A stretch of DNA of 64,000 nt from Ruminococcus flavefaciens (lineage in GTDB: Bacteria; Bacillota; Clostridia; Oscillospirales; Ruminococcaceae). Below the pieces are notes generated by a model, which did no database searches, was not told the DNA's origin, and worked only from the letters and a program-made list of their open reading frames with translations. Below, in pieces: positions 62,901-64,000 of the stretch. The translations under genes were made by a program, and so were the position numbers. Where the stretch lies: positions 124,001 to 188,000 of the forward strand of contig NZ_FNWV01000007.1 of NCBI RefSeq assembly GCF_900108555.1, written 5' to 3'. Position 1 is the stretch's first letter. Each line of letters opens with the position of its first letter.

Positions 62901-64000
62901 ATGAAAACGATCGCACATTATTCAATTATACTGCTCGGACTGATATACGGAACGGCGTTCAGCTTCTGTACGGTCGTCACGCTGGGCGATCTATTTTATA
63001 GAAAAGTCAAACGTGTGATATTGTTTCCGATGTTCGCAGGAGTGATCTTCGGCATTACGGGATTTTTGCAGAACTCATTTTTAGGCGGTATCAATATGCT
63101 GCCGCTGTACCTGCTGCATACGGTAGCAGCCGTTTTTCTTCTTGCTGATAAAAGCAAAGGAAGTATTATTTCGCTGATCTGCGCGGAGCTGTTTTCCGGC
63201 TGTATGATCGGCAGTATACAGACGGCGGTGTTTTCGGTCACAAACGGTGCAGAGAGGTCATTTATCCAAGTGACTTTGCTGTATCTGACAGGCTATCTTG
63301 CGGCTGCTCTGTTTGTATTTCTTTTGAAAAGACTTGTCCGCAGTGAGGACAGAGAACCTCTCGGACTGCTGCAAATATTTCTGCTTACGGGCATTTCCTG
63401 TGCTGTCACATTGCTTGTGGACCGCAGTTTCACCATGTCCGACTACGTCCCCGATGTTTCACCCGAAGCGGCAATACCCTCAGTGCTTATGCTGATGTCG
63501 GTAAGCGTACTTCTCCTGCTCTCGGTAAAAGCAGATCAGGCAAAGCGTTTCCGTGAGATGAATGAACTAAGCGAAAAATATATGAACGTACAGGCGAAGC
63601 ATTTCGAGCAAAGCAGAGCTGCCGATACCGAAATGCGTATGCTCCGTCACGATATGAAAAATCATATCACGGTAATGAACGGACTTTTTGATTCGGGCAA
63701 AACCGATGAACTGGGCGAATATCTCAAAGAGCTCGGTGATACCTTTTCGGACGCGCAGTCTGTCAATATCACGGGAAACGAGATCGCCGACGCGATAATT
63801 TATGAGAAAAAGAAATATGCCGAAATAAACGGTGCAAGTATTGTTACCGAAGGCAGTCTTAAAGGACTGGAGATAAGCGCAGTCACACTTTGTACAGTGC
63901 TTTCAAATCTGCTGGACAATGCCATCGAAGCCGCCGCGCAGACCGATACCGAGCGTGTTGTAACACTTTCAGCGAAGAAGTCTGGCAGCTTTTACTACAT
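62901..64000 (+). CDS. GHKL sensor histidine kinase, AgrC-like (3' end cut by window edge)
   Basis: 366 complete codons in frame to the last base, with no stop. About six membrane segments fill residues 5-210, then a coiled linker, the H-box with His250 (LRHDMKNHITVMNG) and the N-box with Asn340 (NLLDNAIEAA); the rest of the GHKL domain lies beyond the window. Multi-helix GHKL kinases with LytTR regulators sense peptides in AgrC-type systems. GGTGGTG precedes the ATG. Confidence 0.92.
   Translation, partial: MKTIAHYSIILLGLIYGTAFSFCTVVTLGDLFYRKVKRVILFPMFAGVIFGITGFLQNSFLGGINMLPLYLLHTVAAVFLLADKSKGSIISLICAELFSGCMIGSIQTAVFSVTNGAERSFIQVTLLYLTGYLAAALFVFLLKRLVRSEDREPLGLLQIFLLTGISCAVTLLVDRSFTMSDYVPDVSPEAAIPSVLMLMSVSVLLLLSVKADQAKRFREMNELSEKYMNVQAKHFEQSRAADTEMRMLRHDMKNHITVMNGLFDSGKTDELGEYLKELGDTFSDAQSVNITGNEIADAIIYEKKKYAEINGASIVTEGSLKGLEISAVTLCTVLSNLLDNAIEAAAQTDTERVVTLSAKKSGSFYY

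Overview
This window looks like a chromosomal segment of a rumen or gut Ruminococcus that builds a cellulosome, most like Ruminococcus flavefaciens. The evidence is ten secreted dockerin proteins, a small cohesin-dockerin adaptor, a GH11-CBM22-GH10-dockerin-CBM22-CE1 xylanase of a type known from that species, Thr-rich linkers, moderate GC and TATAAT promoters. The species is inferred; no rRNA or tRNA gene is present.

Layout. 1-3.9 kb: divergent LRR/SLH/dockerin protein (cut by the left edge) and an unknown dockerin protein, then a 99-bp tandem repeat. 4-5.5 kb: ABC-F ATPase. 5.7-7.6 kb: solute-binding-protein ghost and a GH11-CBM22-dockerin xylanase. 7.6-9.7 kb: ECF sigma factor with a membrane anti-sigma-like protein. 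9.9-20.8 kb: a dockerin protein with three degenerate GH11-like domains, the giant xylanase/esterase, and a CotH-CBM6-dockerin protein. 21-24.7 kb: GntR-ABC transporter operon. 24.7-28.5 kb: DUF4846 protein, then a T-box leader controlling an HTH-cupin-acyl-CoA synthetase fusion. 28.5-34.4 kb: two LytTR regulatory loci (LytTR/DUF3021 operon; a LacI-type sensor fused to LytTR) with phased direct repeats. 34.6-40.7 kb: papain-like secreted protease and a two-component system. 40.9-56.3 kb: second carbohydrate-surface region with a Cthe_2159-like lipoprotein, dockerin proteins, a cohesin-dockerin adaptor, two CotH dockerin proteins, a GH9-like protein lacking catalytic residues, and a frameshifted GH11-like protein. 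56.6-64 kb: operon of small anchored protein, M13 peptidase lipoprotein, ABC exporter, LytTR response regulator and GHKL kinase (cut by the right edge).

How the parts fit. Active enzymes (the two GH11 xylanases, GH10, CE1) attack feruloylated xylan. Several other dockerin proteins keep glycosidase folds but have lost catalytic residues, and may bind polysaccharide instead. CotH-kinase dockerin proteins and the adaptor scaffoldin suggest a structural or modifying layer. Dockerins fall by eye into at least three sequence classes, suggesting different cohesin partners.

Most notable signals: (i) 20-21 bp phased direct repeats beside all three LytTR loci, including two promoters of identical architecture, one of which drives no visible gene; (ii) a T-box leader, with Ile the best-fitting specifier, in front of an acyl-CoA ligase, which fits the known use of branched-chain volatile fatty acids by ruminococci; (iii) a family of catalytically dead GH11/GH9 dockerin proteins; (iv) the M13/ABC/LytTR/GHKL operon.
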